Assembly (NCBI RefSeq): GCF_014356525.2
Contig: NC_052504.1
Span: 65,939,114 to 66,003,113 of the forward strand
From: Nilaparvata lugens
Taxonomy: Eukaryota > Arthropoda > Insecta > Hemiptera > Delphacidae
DNA length: 64,000 nucleotides
Direction of reading: 5' to 3'
The notes under the pieces are model-generated. The model ran no database searches, had not been told where the DNA came from, and saw only the letters and a program-made list of their open reading frames with translations. Made by a program: the position numbers and the translations under genes. Positions 10,345 to 19,977 of this stretch are shown here, piece by piece (within the stretch, counting starts at the first letter, position 1; each line of letters starts with the position of its first letter).

Positions 10345-11549
10345 TTATCATTGATATCCAGATTGATAAGGAAAGATGAAGGAGTATTTATAGTGCCATT
10401 ATTGATATTAATTTGATCAAACTTATATCCTAAAATACAATTACAATTTTCGAAATAATTCATAAATGGTCTATCATTAATTATTTCTATTCTTACACAA
10501 CTATCCAAATCCTTATTATTTACTACAGACAAAATACAGTTATCATGTATAATTTCTCCTGAAGTACAAAAAGAAATAGAAGAGAATTTTTGACAATTGG
10601 TCAGTTTCCAAAGCTTTTTGTTTTGAGACACAGATATCGATTTTTCTTTTAATTTCATGGTGTGAACATTTGATTCCATTTCAACAGGATAAGACAGATA
10701 AAGGTCATATTTTTCAAATAAATCGTTTAATTTCGGTAAATGGATAATGTAAGTTATAACAGATTTCGATAAAATACAAGTGCTATTACTAATTTCCCAT
10801 AAAATACTTGAATCTCTACTAGCTAATGAATAATTCTTATAATCAATTAACCTACGAAAATCATCAAAGCTCAAAATTGATGGATGAAGTTTCCCTTCTT
10901 TGCAATATATCAACGAGTTAACAACATCATTTATTTCATCATCCAACAATTGTATAGTCAAAGTAATTAAGTCAACAGCTTGCATATTTTCGACAATATT
11001 GGCAGTTTCGTTAGTAATATTTTCTAATGCTTTATTATTTGAATTAATATGCTCAACATCGAAATTAAATTTCTTAATTAACTCATGGTTCATTTCAAAA
11101 TTATGTTTTTCATTTTTAACAAGATGTAATTCACTATTTTCTATTTTATCAATAACTTTGTCGAGGTGTTCTTTGTCGTCAGCAGTCATAAGTCCTGTCA
11201 AACATGATATGGCGTTTCCTAATCCGTTCATTAGTCCACGTTTTACCTTTTTATTTTCAGAAATCACTTCTAATTTAAAATATTGGTTGAGTGAAATTTT
11301 CTTCAAAGATTCAATAATGTCAGAGGATATGTAAGCGACTTGCAGATTATTAATATGAGTCTGTAATTTCAAAGATTGTATTTTAAGGTCAGTCACGTTA
11401 GTAAAATGGATAACTTTGTATGTGTCGTTAATGAGCATAGATTGTCCTATTTTAATCGGAATTATTCCTGCTGTCTTTGTCAAGACTGTCAGTCTGTAAG
11501 TCAACATTGCTGGGATCAGGAACAACAGAAGGATGGTCATTGCCTTCAT
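10341..11549 (-). pseudogene. env: Env-like glycoprotein of copy A
   Basis: The first in-frame ATG (11549) opens a signal peptide (MTILLLFLIPAML), followed by a surface part, a furin-type basic site (KKVKR) and a conserved GLMNGLGNAISCLTG segment that fits the fusion-peptide position of errantivirus and baculovirus-F-like Env. C-terminal cysteines (CILSVV..., NCNCILGYKF) match those of the nested element. Known family role: membrane fusion protein allowing enveloped particle transfer in gypsy-type elements. The frame ends before the anchor, which lies in the next frame, so it is broken. Env sits 3' of integrase, as expected. Confidence 0.75.
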
Positions 11550-11591
11550 CTGCAACAATTAGATTATCTTTTACTTTTTTACGAGGCCTTT

Positions 11592-11807
11592 TCATCTGTT
11601 AGGGTGGATTTTGATTAAATTTCTTTTCAATTTAAACCTATCACCTTCCTTAGTAGCTGTGCTATACCTTGGAACATTTTTGTGAAATTTCGGGTTTTTG
11701 ATGAATATCCTATCTGGTATTTCAGATGGTTCCTCTCTATTTTTGTTACATTTTTCTGTTCGTTTTTCTTTTTCCTTGATTATTTTCTTGTAAACGGCAT
11801 CATTCAA
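11592..11807 (-). pseudogene. Integrase C-terminal tail of copy A
   Basis: A basic segment with EKEKRTEKCNKNREEP and KLKRNLIKIHPNR closely parallels the pol terminus of the nested element (EKEKRTEKLNKNREEP, LKLHPNR). It is displaced into a different frame from the integrase core (11852-12724), so a frameshift lies near 11820. Confidence 0.7.
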
Positions 11808-11851
11808 CGCTTGTATTTCTTTGAAGTATTGATTAGCAAGTTCTTCAGTGA

Positions 11852-12724
11852 TTACTGCGGGATTATCCTGATCTTGATTTTTGGTAAATAATTCTGAATT
11901 ACGAAAGTTAGTTCATTTGGGCTTAAGTTGAATTGATCTTTTATCGAATTGTTATAGGTTCGCAAAGCTAATCGATGTTTTTGTTCAACACTATATTTTG
12001 GGAATTTAATTTCGAGTCCTTGTAGAATTTCAATAATTGTGGAGTGTGTTCTTTCTATTAGTCCTTGAGATTGGGGATGATAAGGTGTGGTGAAGTAAGT
12101 TTCAATACCATTTATTTCAGTGAATTGTTTGTATAGTGCATTGTTGAATTCTAATCCGTTATCGGTTTGAATGCATTTTGGAATTGGGAAAACTGAAAGA
12201 TAGTTGTTTAGATTTTTTATTATTTCGATACTGTTAGCTGATTTCAATGTGTAGACGGAAAGTCTTTTAGAAAACGAATCGACAATTGTGAGGATTTTAA
12301 TATTATTATATGTGAAAGTGTCATTCTGAAGTTTTTCGAAAGGTTTAGTGGGTGTGGGAGTTACTTTGAATTTAGTTTTAATTGGGTTTCTTTCATACTT
12401 GGTTTTCAAACAGATTTCACATTTATTTACAAATTCGGTTACGTCTTTGTGCATTGCGGGCCAATAGTAGTTTTTACGTATTTGTTTATAATTCTCGTTA
12501 ATTCCTCTGTGGAAGTTTTTGTCTTCATGACATCGAGCTATTATCATTGTTTGTTCATCTACATCAGTTATGTCGGTGTTTATTCTTTTGTAGATTCGGA
12601 ATTTTATGATGGGAACTATTTTGACAATTTCATTAGTCATTGAACTTAGAATTTCTGTTTTTAGAGCTTCAAACAATGGACTTTTATTTGAAAATACTAT
12701 ACCATACACAGGATCAGGTTTCAA
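11852..12724 (-). pseudogene. Integrase core of copy A
   Basis: The N-terminal zinc-binding HHCC module is visible as CHEDKNFHRG...CEICLKTKY. The catalytic triad follows: Asp in LQNDTFTY, Asp in IQTDNGLEFNN, and Glu in SQGLIERTHS. The protein would insert element cDNA into host DNA. Two in-frame stops lie between this frame and RNase H (near 12840 and 12733), and a frameshift cuts off the C-terminal tail. All catalytic residues I can see are retained, so decay seems to be by indels and nonsense changes more than loss of motifs. Confidence 0.85.
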
Positions 12725-12841
12725 ATATTCTCATATTTCTTCTACGTTGTTTCCAATGTCACGTGCGTCTCTGTATTTGGAAATTATTCTTTTTTTATTA
12801 AAGATCTTTTGAATTGGGGTTTTCCTTACCTCGTGAAATAA

Positions 12842-14335
12842 CTATTGGTTTGCTTCAGTGTTTATGATACTATTTTCGTCCATTATACCTATTCTATCAT
12901 CTGAACTTTCTTGAGAATGTTGTGTCATTAGTGAGTCATTGTCATTATCATTATTAGTATTATTTACAAGGGTTTCGTTGCCAGTTTCCACATCATTTTC
13001 ATTAATATTATCAATATTTGCATTAACTATCGAATTGTTACCTATTTGTTCATCAAGATCATTCAATACACTTTCACTCACCGACGGAGGAGCTTCATTG
13101 TTATGGAATCTTAGCAGATCATTAATATCAATGTCATCGTACTCATCATTGTTATTGGCATTGTCGTTGGAATTGTTCGCATTATTTTCCGCGGGAAAGC
13201 CTGGGAACAATTCTGAATCGTCAAAACCTGTAAATTCATCACTACTTTCCATCATATTTACATTGAAAGGCTGTGAGAGACAATCAGCAACACAATTTGA
13301 GCGACCTTTTATGAATTCTACAGTGTAATCATACTCTTCCATTAACAATTTCCATCTCATTAATTTAGCATTTGGTTCTTTTAGAGAATGAAGCCATTGG
13401 AGTGGCTTGTGATCTGTTCTTAGGGTGAATTTTCTTCCATACAAATATGGCCTGAAATGTTTCACTGCCCAAGTTATTGCCAACATTTCTTTTTCAATAG
13501 TAGAAAGATTTTGTTCAGCGGGATTGAGTGTTCTAGAAGTGAATGAAATTGGGAGATCTTTATTGTCAGTCATTTGACTAAGGACCGCCCCTAAGCTTAC
13601 ATTGGATGCATCTGTTATCAAAATATATGGATCATTCAATTTAGGTAACTGCAATATTGGTGCGTTAGTAATTGCTTCTTTCAGAAAATTGACAACTTCA
13701 ATGAATTTAGGATCTTTTGGGTTTATAGTGGATGTTTTTCTCAATGCGTTAGTTAAAGGTTGAGCTATTTTAGCGAATGCTTTTATCATTTTTCTGTAGT
13801 ATCCTGCCAAACCTAAAAATTGTTTTATTTGTTTAGTAGTTTGTGGAATGGGAAATTCTTTTATTGCTTTCACTTTTTCAGGGTTAGGCTGAATGCTTTT
13901 TTCCGAAACTATGTAACCTAGAAATAGAAGTTCTTTCTTAAAGAATTCGGTCATGTCCAATTGTATTTTTAGTTGATGAGTTTTCAATCGTTTGAATACA
14001 ACGTTCAGGTGTTTCATGTGCTCTTGTAAGCTATCACTAAAAATAATAATATCATCAAGATATACAAGAACATTTGGTAAATCACAAAATATCAAGTTCA
14101 TTGTCCTTCGAAATTGAGGTGGACCATTTTTCAACCCAAATGGCATTCTGAGAAACTCATAATGACCATTTTCAGTAATAAAAGCTGTTTTTGGTATTGA
14201 TTCGGGTTCCATTTCAATTTCATGGAATCCTGAAACAAGGTCAATAGCCAAAAAGTACGTTGCTCGACCGATTTTTGAGAACAAGTCTTCAATATTCGGG
14301 AGAGGAAATCTATCATCTTTAGTTTTGTTGTTCAA
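12842..14335 (-). pseudogene. Reverse transcriptase/RNase H of copy A
   Basis: RT motifs: FPLPNIEDLFSKIG, LDLVSGFHEIE-type, MPFGLKNGPPQFRRTMN and the YLDD catalytic box, followed by the connection FLGYIVSEK...QFLGLAGYYRKMI. RNase H follows with TDAS, TIEKEM, TDHKPLQWL and a terminal VADCLSQP (normally ADALSR). The last 130 residues are Asn/Asp-rich and end at a stop where the nested element reads on to integrase. The N-terminal RT segment is in another frame, with a frame break at about 14340 relative to copy B. Confidence 0.9.
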
Positions 14336-14522
14336 TTTCCGATATCTACTACAAGACGAACTTTGCGTTTTCCTGAAGCATCAGGTTTCTTCAGCACAAC
14401 CCATAAGGGAGAGTTGTATGGAGAATTAGACGGTCTCATTATCTTTTGTTCGAGTAACTTGTATATTTCATTACTAATATCCTGCCTAAATGAGATAGGA
14501 TAGTGGTAGTTTTTTTGAATAA
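14332..14522 (-). pseudogene. RT N-terminal segment of copy A
   Basis: This encodes NYHYPISFRQDI...KIMRPSNSPYNSPLWVV and KRKVRLVVD, the fingers region of gypsy RT. Its open frame extends upstream to 14652 only because the passenger insertion happens to be open there. The segment is separated from protease by the 2.4-kb insertion, and from the RT core by a frameshift. Confidence 0.85.
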
Positions 14523-15250
14523 ACAGGTGAGTAATTTGGGCGAAATTGAAGCGTAACCTCCAATCTTCTAAGCGGACTGCAATGATTGTGACATTAAGAG
14601 TCGTCAAGATCTGAATTGCAACTCTCAATGAGACCACCCAAACTGTCCTCATAAAAGACTCTGGTAAGCAAAAAAGGAATGATATTTAAGAGAGTTATTG
14701 ATCAGCTGTAGTTGAAATTGAATATATGAATTTATAGTACCATCTTGGAACAGGTAGGCTAAATGACATACAAGGATTAGAATCATAAAGAATATTATAA
14801 TGATCATGAATACGTAACAGACCTTCTAAAAAGTGTAATTTGGTTTGTTTTATTTCTTTAGAATAGTAAAGCATGTACATACAATGGTGGGTCCACACAG
14901 TTGGACAATTATGTTGACAAATAAAAAGAGAATTCAGAATCTTCAAAATACAATTGTTTTGAATTTATTGTAGAACTCCTAGTCACAAAAATCATGTAAT
15001 TAATGAAATTCCAGCTGTTGCATAAACAGACAAATATTGAAAGTCTTCCGCAAGACAAGAGAAATTGAAAAGGGACCGCGACAAATAATTGGGACCGCGG
15101 AAAAGTCTAACTTTAAATATACGACCTCAAAAAGTAAATATAAAAAAATGTAATTTATAAATGTTTCTAAAAACAAATGTAAATGAAAATGGTTTGAACA
15201 ATGAATCGGTAAGTGCACAGAAGCACGGAACAAAATACTTAACTAAGAGA

Positions 15251-15532
15251 TTAGATGTCTTCACCAGCTGGCTTAAAGAAAACCAGTAGGATTTCTGGAA
15301 GGTCTGCGATGCCCATGGGCTGGACACCAGGTAGGCGTCGGCGTTGAATTGGACCAGATACCCAGACAGAACCGGCAACAGGACGGCAGGGAGCCATGGA
15401 ACCAAGTACCAGGGCGGCATCAGTGGCAAACTGCGCTGAATCTTCAGACAGACCAGCAGTGAGACGGCAGGGAGCCGTGCAGAAGTTTAATCCACTCCAA
15501 GTGTGACCAGCAGCAGGTAATGATGGTAACAA
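15251..15532 (-). other. GC-richer patch with a 93-codon open frame inside the passenger
   Basis: This frame, LPAAGHTWSGLNFCTAPCRL onward, is open in copies A and B and mostly open in C (frameshifted at about 61936). It is far richer in G/C than the surrounding insert and contains an imperfect internal repeat (TAPCRLTAG / APCRPVAG). No domain is recognised. It could be captured host exon sequence or a chance open frame in a GC-rich patch. Confidence 0.25.
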
Positions 15533-16854
15533 GGGCGCTGTACTAAGCGCTACAACTCAGTAGGTTTGTTACAGATGGAGATAGAATTGAATCCAAGTCG
15601 GTAGGATGATGATTACAGATGTCATCACGGCAGGTGTTGCACAATAATGCATAGGCTTGTGCATGGACAAGATGTTGTTAGAGAAAACTAGTAACTCCAG
15701 GTAAGTGAGTAGATCACAAATGTAAATTGTTGTGGTGATATGGTCGAAGCACACACAAATTCTGATAAACCACAATGGTGATGATGATAGTTCAATTTGT
15801 CAATGAAGGTGTACACATGGCAGGCGCAATGTAACTTAGCAGCATACAAGTAGATTGATAGCCGTGACCCAATAAAGCAATTTCAAACATGAACAGTTCT
15901 AGGTTACAATGAGGTGGCAACTGGTGGCCAAAATAGTGCGCAATAGTCACTGAGAAAAGAAATCACAATGGTGTAGATTTCAAATGATGAGAGGAAATTA
16001 CAAGGGTTGATGTAATTCCAGGAAGAATTGTCATGGACAAGCTTCTTCAAATCCTAGATGCAGGATAAATTGTAACCTTGCTTAGTAACTAGTTCAATGC
16101 AGAAATGTCTGATGCATAAGTAATGTTTTTAATGCATTGAGTGTAATGGAACTATATATTTTCTTGATGATTGAAAATTGTCAGTTGCTGACAAAAATGT
16201 TCTTGCAAGTGAGAGATTGCAAATAAAGTTCATGATGAAACAAATAACCTAACATGTATCATTTGGACACAACTAGAATTGAATACAGAAAATAAAGTTC
16301 TTCTGAGCTTTCTTCTAGTAAAAATAGTTCATTCTGGATATTATCGTTGTTGGATCAACAGTTCTTCAGAATTAGAAGCACAAATTTGATAAATGTCGAA
16401 ATTCGAAGTTGAGGGACAAAGCACATTGCGTGCGAGTAATGTAGTTCGGTTACTTACAAGTTTTTTGACACAAATAATGATGGACATTGAAAACTAGAAT
16501 ACCACATCGAGAATAGATATTTGTGAATCGATGAGACACATTTTCAATGCGAATTTGTCACTTTTAGATTAAAAAGGATAAATTTGAAACTTGGAAATAC
16601 ACTTTCTTCAGCCATTCCATCGAGAGGAGCAGGAGGATCTCAGCCTACAAAGCAGTGTACCAACTGTGTGAAACAATGAACCCACCAGCAGAAAAATGGC
16701 AAATATAAATGAATAATGCTAAAATAGGCTAAAATAGGACTAATGCTGAACTAAGTATAATAAATCTAATTGATAAATCGATTGAAATGACAAACTTGAC
16801 GAATAAAAATTAAAACTATCAAAATCGACAGGGTAAGCCAGGGCAACTGTGAAC

Positions 16855-16950
16855 ACAAGCACCAGCGCTCCAAGCGGCAGCAACCAAAACAAGTGGTGAC
16901 ACACAAGCACCAGCGCTCCAAGAGGCAGCGACCAAAACAAGTGGTGACTG
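16855..16950. repeat. 48-bp tandem duplication at the passenger end
   Basis: The word acaagcaccagcgctccaag begins at 16855 and 16903, giving a 48-bp period in two copies. The same duplication is present in the insertions of copies B and C. Confidence 0.8.
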
Positions 16951-16973
16951 CAAATGCCAGATTTAACACAGGT

Positions 16974-17747
16974 TCTTCGTCTGTAGTCACTATTTTATGC
17001 TTGAGCAAGTTAGTAGCAGTTAATTTTATTATTTCGGGATATTTCATAAGAGTACTAATAATGCATTCTTTCTCTTCTGAGTTCATATGCTCAGTTCTCA
17101 ATAAAGAAGTGATTTCGTCAATGGAGAGGGGATTATTGATCATCTCACCCATGTACAATTCACATTCTTCTACAGAAGCTGTTTCGATACTCAACGTTTT
17201 GTCACAATCAGAAAAATATTCAATCTCAATAAAACCATTCCTATCAATATCAGTTACAATATTATACAACTGCAATTCATTGATACTAACAACACATAGT
17301 TTATCTGATGGAGTGCAAACATTAGTTTTAATTTTCAATTCATTCCAACCTTTGTTGATTTCAATATGATTCATTCCTAACAGTGGTATCGTGCAATCTT
17401 TCGTTATGAGACAATTGGTCTCCAAATCAATTTTTGCTTTCAACCCTTGCAATGTTTGCTTTCCAATAAGAACATCATAATTATCGCTAAAATCATGCAC
17501 ATAAAATTTTTCATCTTTATCAACACCAAGCATATTCTTAACATATATTGTATATTACACAACCTTTTGCATTAAATTCACCAGCGGGTGTACACATTTT
17601 ATAATCACAATCAATTATTTTTGTCTGAGGAGAAACCATTTTAGGTTTAATGAAATTATATTTACTACCTGTATCGATCAAAATTCGTGAATCATTGTAA
17701 TGAATATGAGGCAAATCAAGAGAGATCGTATTCAAATCTAATACTAC
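16974..17747 (-). pseudogene. Aspartic protease region of pol, copy A
   Basis: RILIDTGSKYNFI carries the Asp-Thr-Gly active-site motif of retropepsins, followed by FYVHDFSDNYDVLIGKQTL, the flap and C-terminal strands, and LLRTEHMNSEEKECIISTLM, the protease-RT linker. A frame break falls near 17535-17545. Compared with copies B and C, about 15 bp is missing near 17025. The 5' end is cut by insertion of the nested element at 17748; the rest of the gag-pol junction resumes at 25418. Confidence 0.8.
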
Positions 17748-17932
17748 AGTTATAGGTGTGCTAGTAGTAGAGAGCTTAGTCAGCATTAGTATTCAATAAA
17801 ACCAATTAGCGGCCTGCGCGCCGTGCTTAGTCCGTTTTCATTCTTCAACTCTGAACGTCGGGGTTATGTCCGACGATTCGGTGAATAAAATTTGTTTTTA
17901 AAAACTTGTCATCTTCTTAGATAACCTTAGCT
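17748..17932 (+). repeat. 5' LTR of nested element
   Basis: It begins agttataggtgtgct and ends aaccttagct, a weak inverted pair (agttataggt / agctaaggtt). It contains AATAAA at 17795-17800 and 17884-17889 and a GC-rich centre (gcggcctgcgcgccg). No TATA box is obvious, so an initiator-driven promoter as in other errantiviruses is likely. It matches 25233-25417 over its whole length. Confidence 0.92.
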
Positions 17933-17949
17933 GGCGCCCGAACAGGGAC
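17932..17949 (+). promoter_or_regulatory. Primer binding site, tRNA-Lys type
   Basis: tggcgcccgaacagggac begins at the last LTR base. This 18-mer is complementary to the 3' end of the lysine tRNA that primes several retroelements, and is the same 18-mer used by primate lentiviruses. Copies A and B have one-base variants. Confidence 0.9.
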
Positions 17950-18137
17950 GGGTGAAGGAAAATTCGCGATCAAAATTTCGGGTTTTTCTGTGAATTTTAA
18001 TTCTTAACACCCGTTTCGACTTGAATCCGCGATCAGAAGTTTGGTGAAGTAATGTGCTATAAAAGTGGAGTGTATGTATCATCATCAACTTAATCCTGGC
18101 CGGCAGACGTTCATTCAACTCCTGTCATCCAGATTCC

Positions 18138-18586
18138 TTGGGGTTGAACCATCGACCCTCACTCAGGAAATTGCTTGAGAAAGCAGAAGAAGAAGAAGAC
18201 GAAGACGTTCGACTACAGCCACCAACAACACCTCCTGCCGAAGACAACATGAATGACGCAGCAGCAGCGGCACCCCTGCAGCCAGAGCAACAAGCATCTG
18301 CAGCACAGGTACCGACTATTTCAAAACCATTACCTAAGGGTGATCTCGATCTAATCCCCGATTATGACGGAAATCCAATTGAACTCATATCATTTCTTGA
18401 AGTGGTAGAAACTCTACTAATGGATATTGTACAAGTGACATTATTGAAGCCCCAGCCAATCACTTCCGTTTATTATTTCAAATCAAGGAAAGACTTCATG
18501 ATATGGCCAAAATTGTAGTAATAAACAGTACTTGCAAATCAGTTAAAGAAGTAATCACAATCTTGAAAAACAATTTTGCAGACAAT
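18138..18586 (+). pseudogene. gag: Gag N-terminal part of nested element
   Basis: The first ATG in frame is at 18249 (MNDAAAAAPLQPEQQ); the frame is open from 18138 with an acidic lead (EKAEEEEDED). ISKPLPKGDLDLIPDYDGNP and IELISFLEVVETL match the capsid start of copy B (IIPEYTGNQIELLSFLEVVE). A frameshift near 18440-18460 moves the capsid homology to another frame, which runs on as VKEVITILKNNFADN to 18586, where the kinase fragment begins. Gag would form the particle core. The leader 17950-18137 is non-coding. Confidence 0.8.
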
Positions 18587-18587
18587 C

Positions 18588-19206
18588 AAATATCCATTAT
18601 TGCAGATCACCAAACTTTCGGGTCGTATGTTTCTGTAAATCAAATCCAAATAATGCAAATACTCGAGAGTCAACACTATTTGCGCACTGTAAAACTTAGC
18701 ATCATCTTCAGATAATTTTTTCAACTGACTGAGATAAGTATTGAACTCAATTCCTTTGACAAGCGTTAGAGCGAAATACAAATGACTATTATCTTGGAAA
18801 AAGTACAAGAGTCGAATAACAAATGGAAACTTTTATTACTTCTAGAATGTGTTTTTCGTTCCGTGTATGCTCCACTTGTCTGTATTTGACTATTGTCTTT
18901 TTGGGACAAATTTTTAGAGCACACAGCTCATGATTAAACAATATTTTTGCCAGAACTACTTTGGAAAACGTGCCTTTCCCCACAGTCTTTATGACTTCGA
19001 AATCGTCAATTTTTATGTCATAACGGATCGGTTTACGGAAATTTTCATCAAAAGCACGTTTTTCTCTGATGAGAAATTCCTGGAAATCTTTTATTTGACG
19101 GTCGAAACTCATTTTGTTTACTCGCTATGAATTTTGAACAATTTTTCTTGATTCCAGAATGACTTTCAACTCTACATGTTGTAATTTTGAAATGTAAACA
19201 AGTTTT
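18588..19206 (-). pseudogene. Captured PKA-catalytic-subunit-like kinase fragment inside gag (antisense)
   Basis: On the minus strand an ATG at 19112, after about 94 bp of 5' leader, opens a kinase N-terminal half. An A-helix-like lead (FQEFLIREKRAF) is followed by DDFEVIKTVGKGTFSKVVLA, the glycine-rich loop (residues 45-52, third glycine replaced by Ser). Lys67 in ALKICPKK and Glu86 in EHTRNEKHIL match PKA Lys72 and Glu91. One frameshift (about 18832) is followed by FFQDNSHLYFAL, FYSAQIVLTLEYLHYLDLIY and then RNIRPES in place of RDLKPEN, so the catalytic Asp is Asn. The fragment stops just before DFG. There are no introns and no poly(A). The word acaatc flanks it (18582-18587 and 19207-19212), and removing 625 bp restores gag phase. 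Likely a processed copy of a divergent PKA-like gene. Confidence 0.85.
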
Positions 19207-19212
19207 ACAATC

Positions 19213-19949
19213 GATCAGTGCACCAACTCACATCAGAACTTTTAACGCTTAAACCAAATCCAAAACAACATCCTCTAGTATTTGTGAATACACTTGAAGA
19301 AAAACGTACCACCATAATTTGTAGGCACAAACTTGACGGTGTTCACGGTGAATTTTTGGACTTTGTGACTAACCAACTAGACAAACAAGTTATCAATGTT
19401 CTAGTTGAAGGACTTCCATACCAGCTAGGAGCCCACCTTCAAACGTTACGAGTGAAAAATCTACAAGACGCAAGACAAGCTATCATTAGTGAAAGCAATG
19501 CTGTTTTAAAACACTTGAACTTTTCAACCGATGTTTCAAAAATGCACTACAAAAGCTACAATACCCATGATAAATCTCATCACAACAACAACCAATCTAA
19601 ATTTCAAAACTCTCAACATGTTCAAGCAAACAAACAACAATCATTTCCAAATCAATTTCGTCAAAATAATCAACACCAACAGTTTCAATCTCAACAATTC
19701 AAACCTCAGAACTTTCAAAACTTCCAACACAGAAATCCTAATCAGAATGTGAATAACCAGAATAGATTTCAACAAAACCCAAATCGCCAAAATACTGACG
19801 TATCAATGCGAACCGTTTCGAATCTAAGAAAATCAAATTCAGTTCATTTGACTGAACCAGTTGAAACAACTGAAAAGTCGATAACTCCAAATTTCAACAG
19901 CTATCAGACAAAGTCGACAAACTCGCCGAAGCTTTCCATGATTTTTTAG
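19213..19949 (+). pseudogene. gag: Gag C-terminal part of nested element
   Basis: After the kinase insertion gag resumes with VHQLTSELLTLKP...LEEKRTTIICRHKLDG and LVEGLPYQLGAHLQTL, capsid C-terminal sequence shared with copy B and the gag at 59.4 kb. It then becomes Gln/Asn-rich (QSFPNQFRQNNQHQQFQSQQ), a low-complexity nucleocapsid-like tail without a CCHC zinc knuckle, as in several errantiviruses. Near 19880-19900 the homologous frame shifts; in the adjacent frame gag would end at 19981, overlapping pol in the -1 phase. This suggests -1 frameshifting as the normal route to Pol. Confidence 0.8.
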
Positions 19950-19977
19950 GAGCAGACAACACTCAAAGCAATCAGAG

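Larger units (their letters stand above)
14529..16967. mobile_element. 2.44-kb non-coding passenger insertion in pol (copy A)
   Basis: It interrupts pol between ...TTDEEPV (protease end) and QKNYHYPISF (RT start). The 6-bp word acaggt is present on both sides (14523-14528 and 16968-16973), consistent with a target duplication. The ends are weakly inverted (gtaatttgggc / gttaaatctggc). Inside there is no transposase or RT; the sequence is AT-rich with one GC-richer patch (15250-15540) and a 48-bp tandem duplication at its right end. The same insertion at the same site occurs in copies B (28803-31230) and C (61093-63529). It may be a non-autonomous DNA transposon or captured genomic DNA. Confidence 0.7.
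9828..17747 (-). mobile_element. Copy A: minus-strand Ty3/gypsy errantivirus-like element (3' part), split by a nested element
   Basis: Read on the minus strand: protease (17747-16974), a 2.4-kb passenger insertion (16967-14529), RT and RNase H (14522-12842), integrase (12724-11592), env (11549-10000), polypurine tract (9908-9898) and a partial 3' LTR (9897-9828). The remaining 5' part lies beyond the nested element at 25418-26077 (gag fragment, PBS, partial 5' LTR). The gag-pol-env order, the Env type and the tRNA-Lys PBS indicate an insect errantivirus-like gypsy element. Frameshifts and stops occur in every gene, so this is an old, inactive insertion. Its LTR-side end abuts the truncated LINE at about 9826. 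Confidence 0.85.

Noticed and set aside
10900..11334. 144-codon plus-strand ORF and similar plus-strand frames over copies A-C
   Set aside because: They are antisense shadows of env and pol frames with clear homology on the minus strand.
14529..16967. Reading the 2.4-kb insertion as an intron of pol
   Set aside because: The edges do not give GT...AG on the coding strand, and the acaggt repeat on both sides fits an insertion better.
18588..19112. A functional host PKA catalytic subunit gene
   Set aside because: The segment is frameshifted, stops before DFG, lacks the catalytic Asp and lies inside a retroelement gag.
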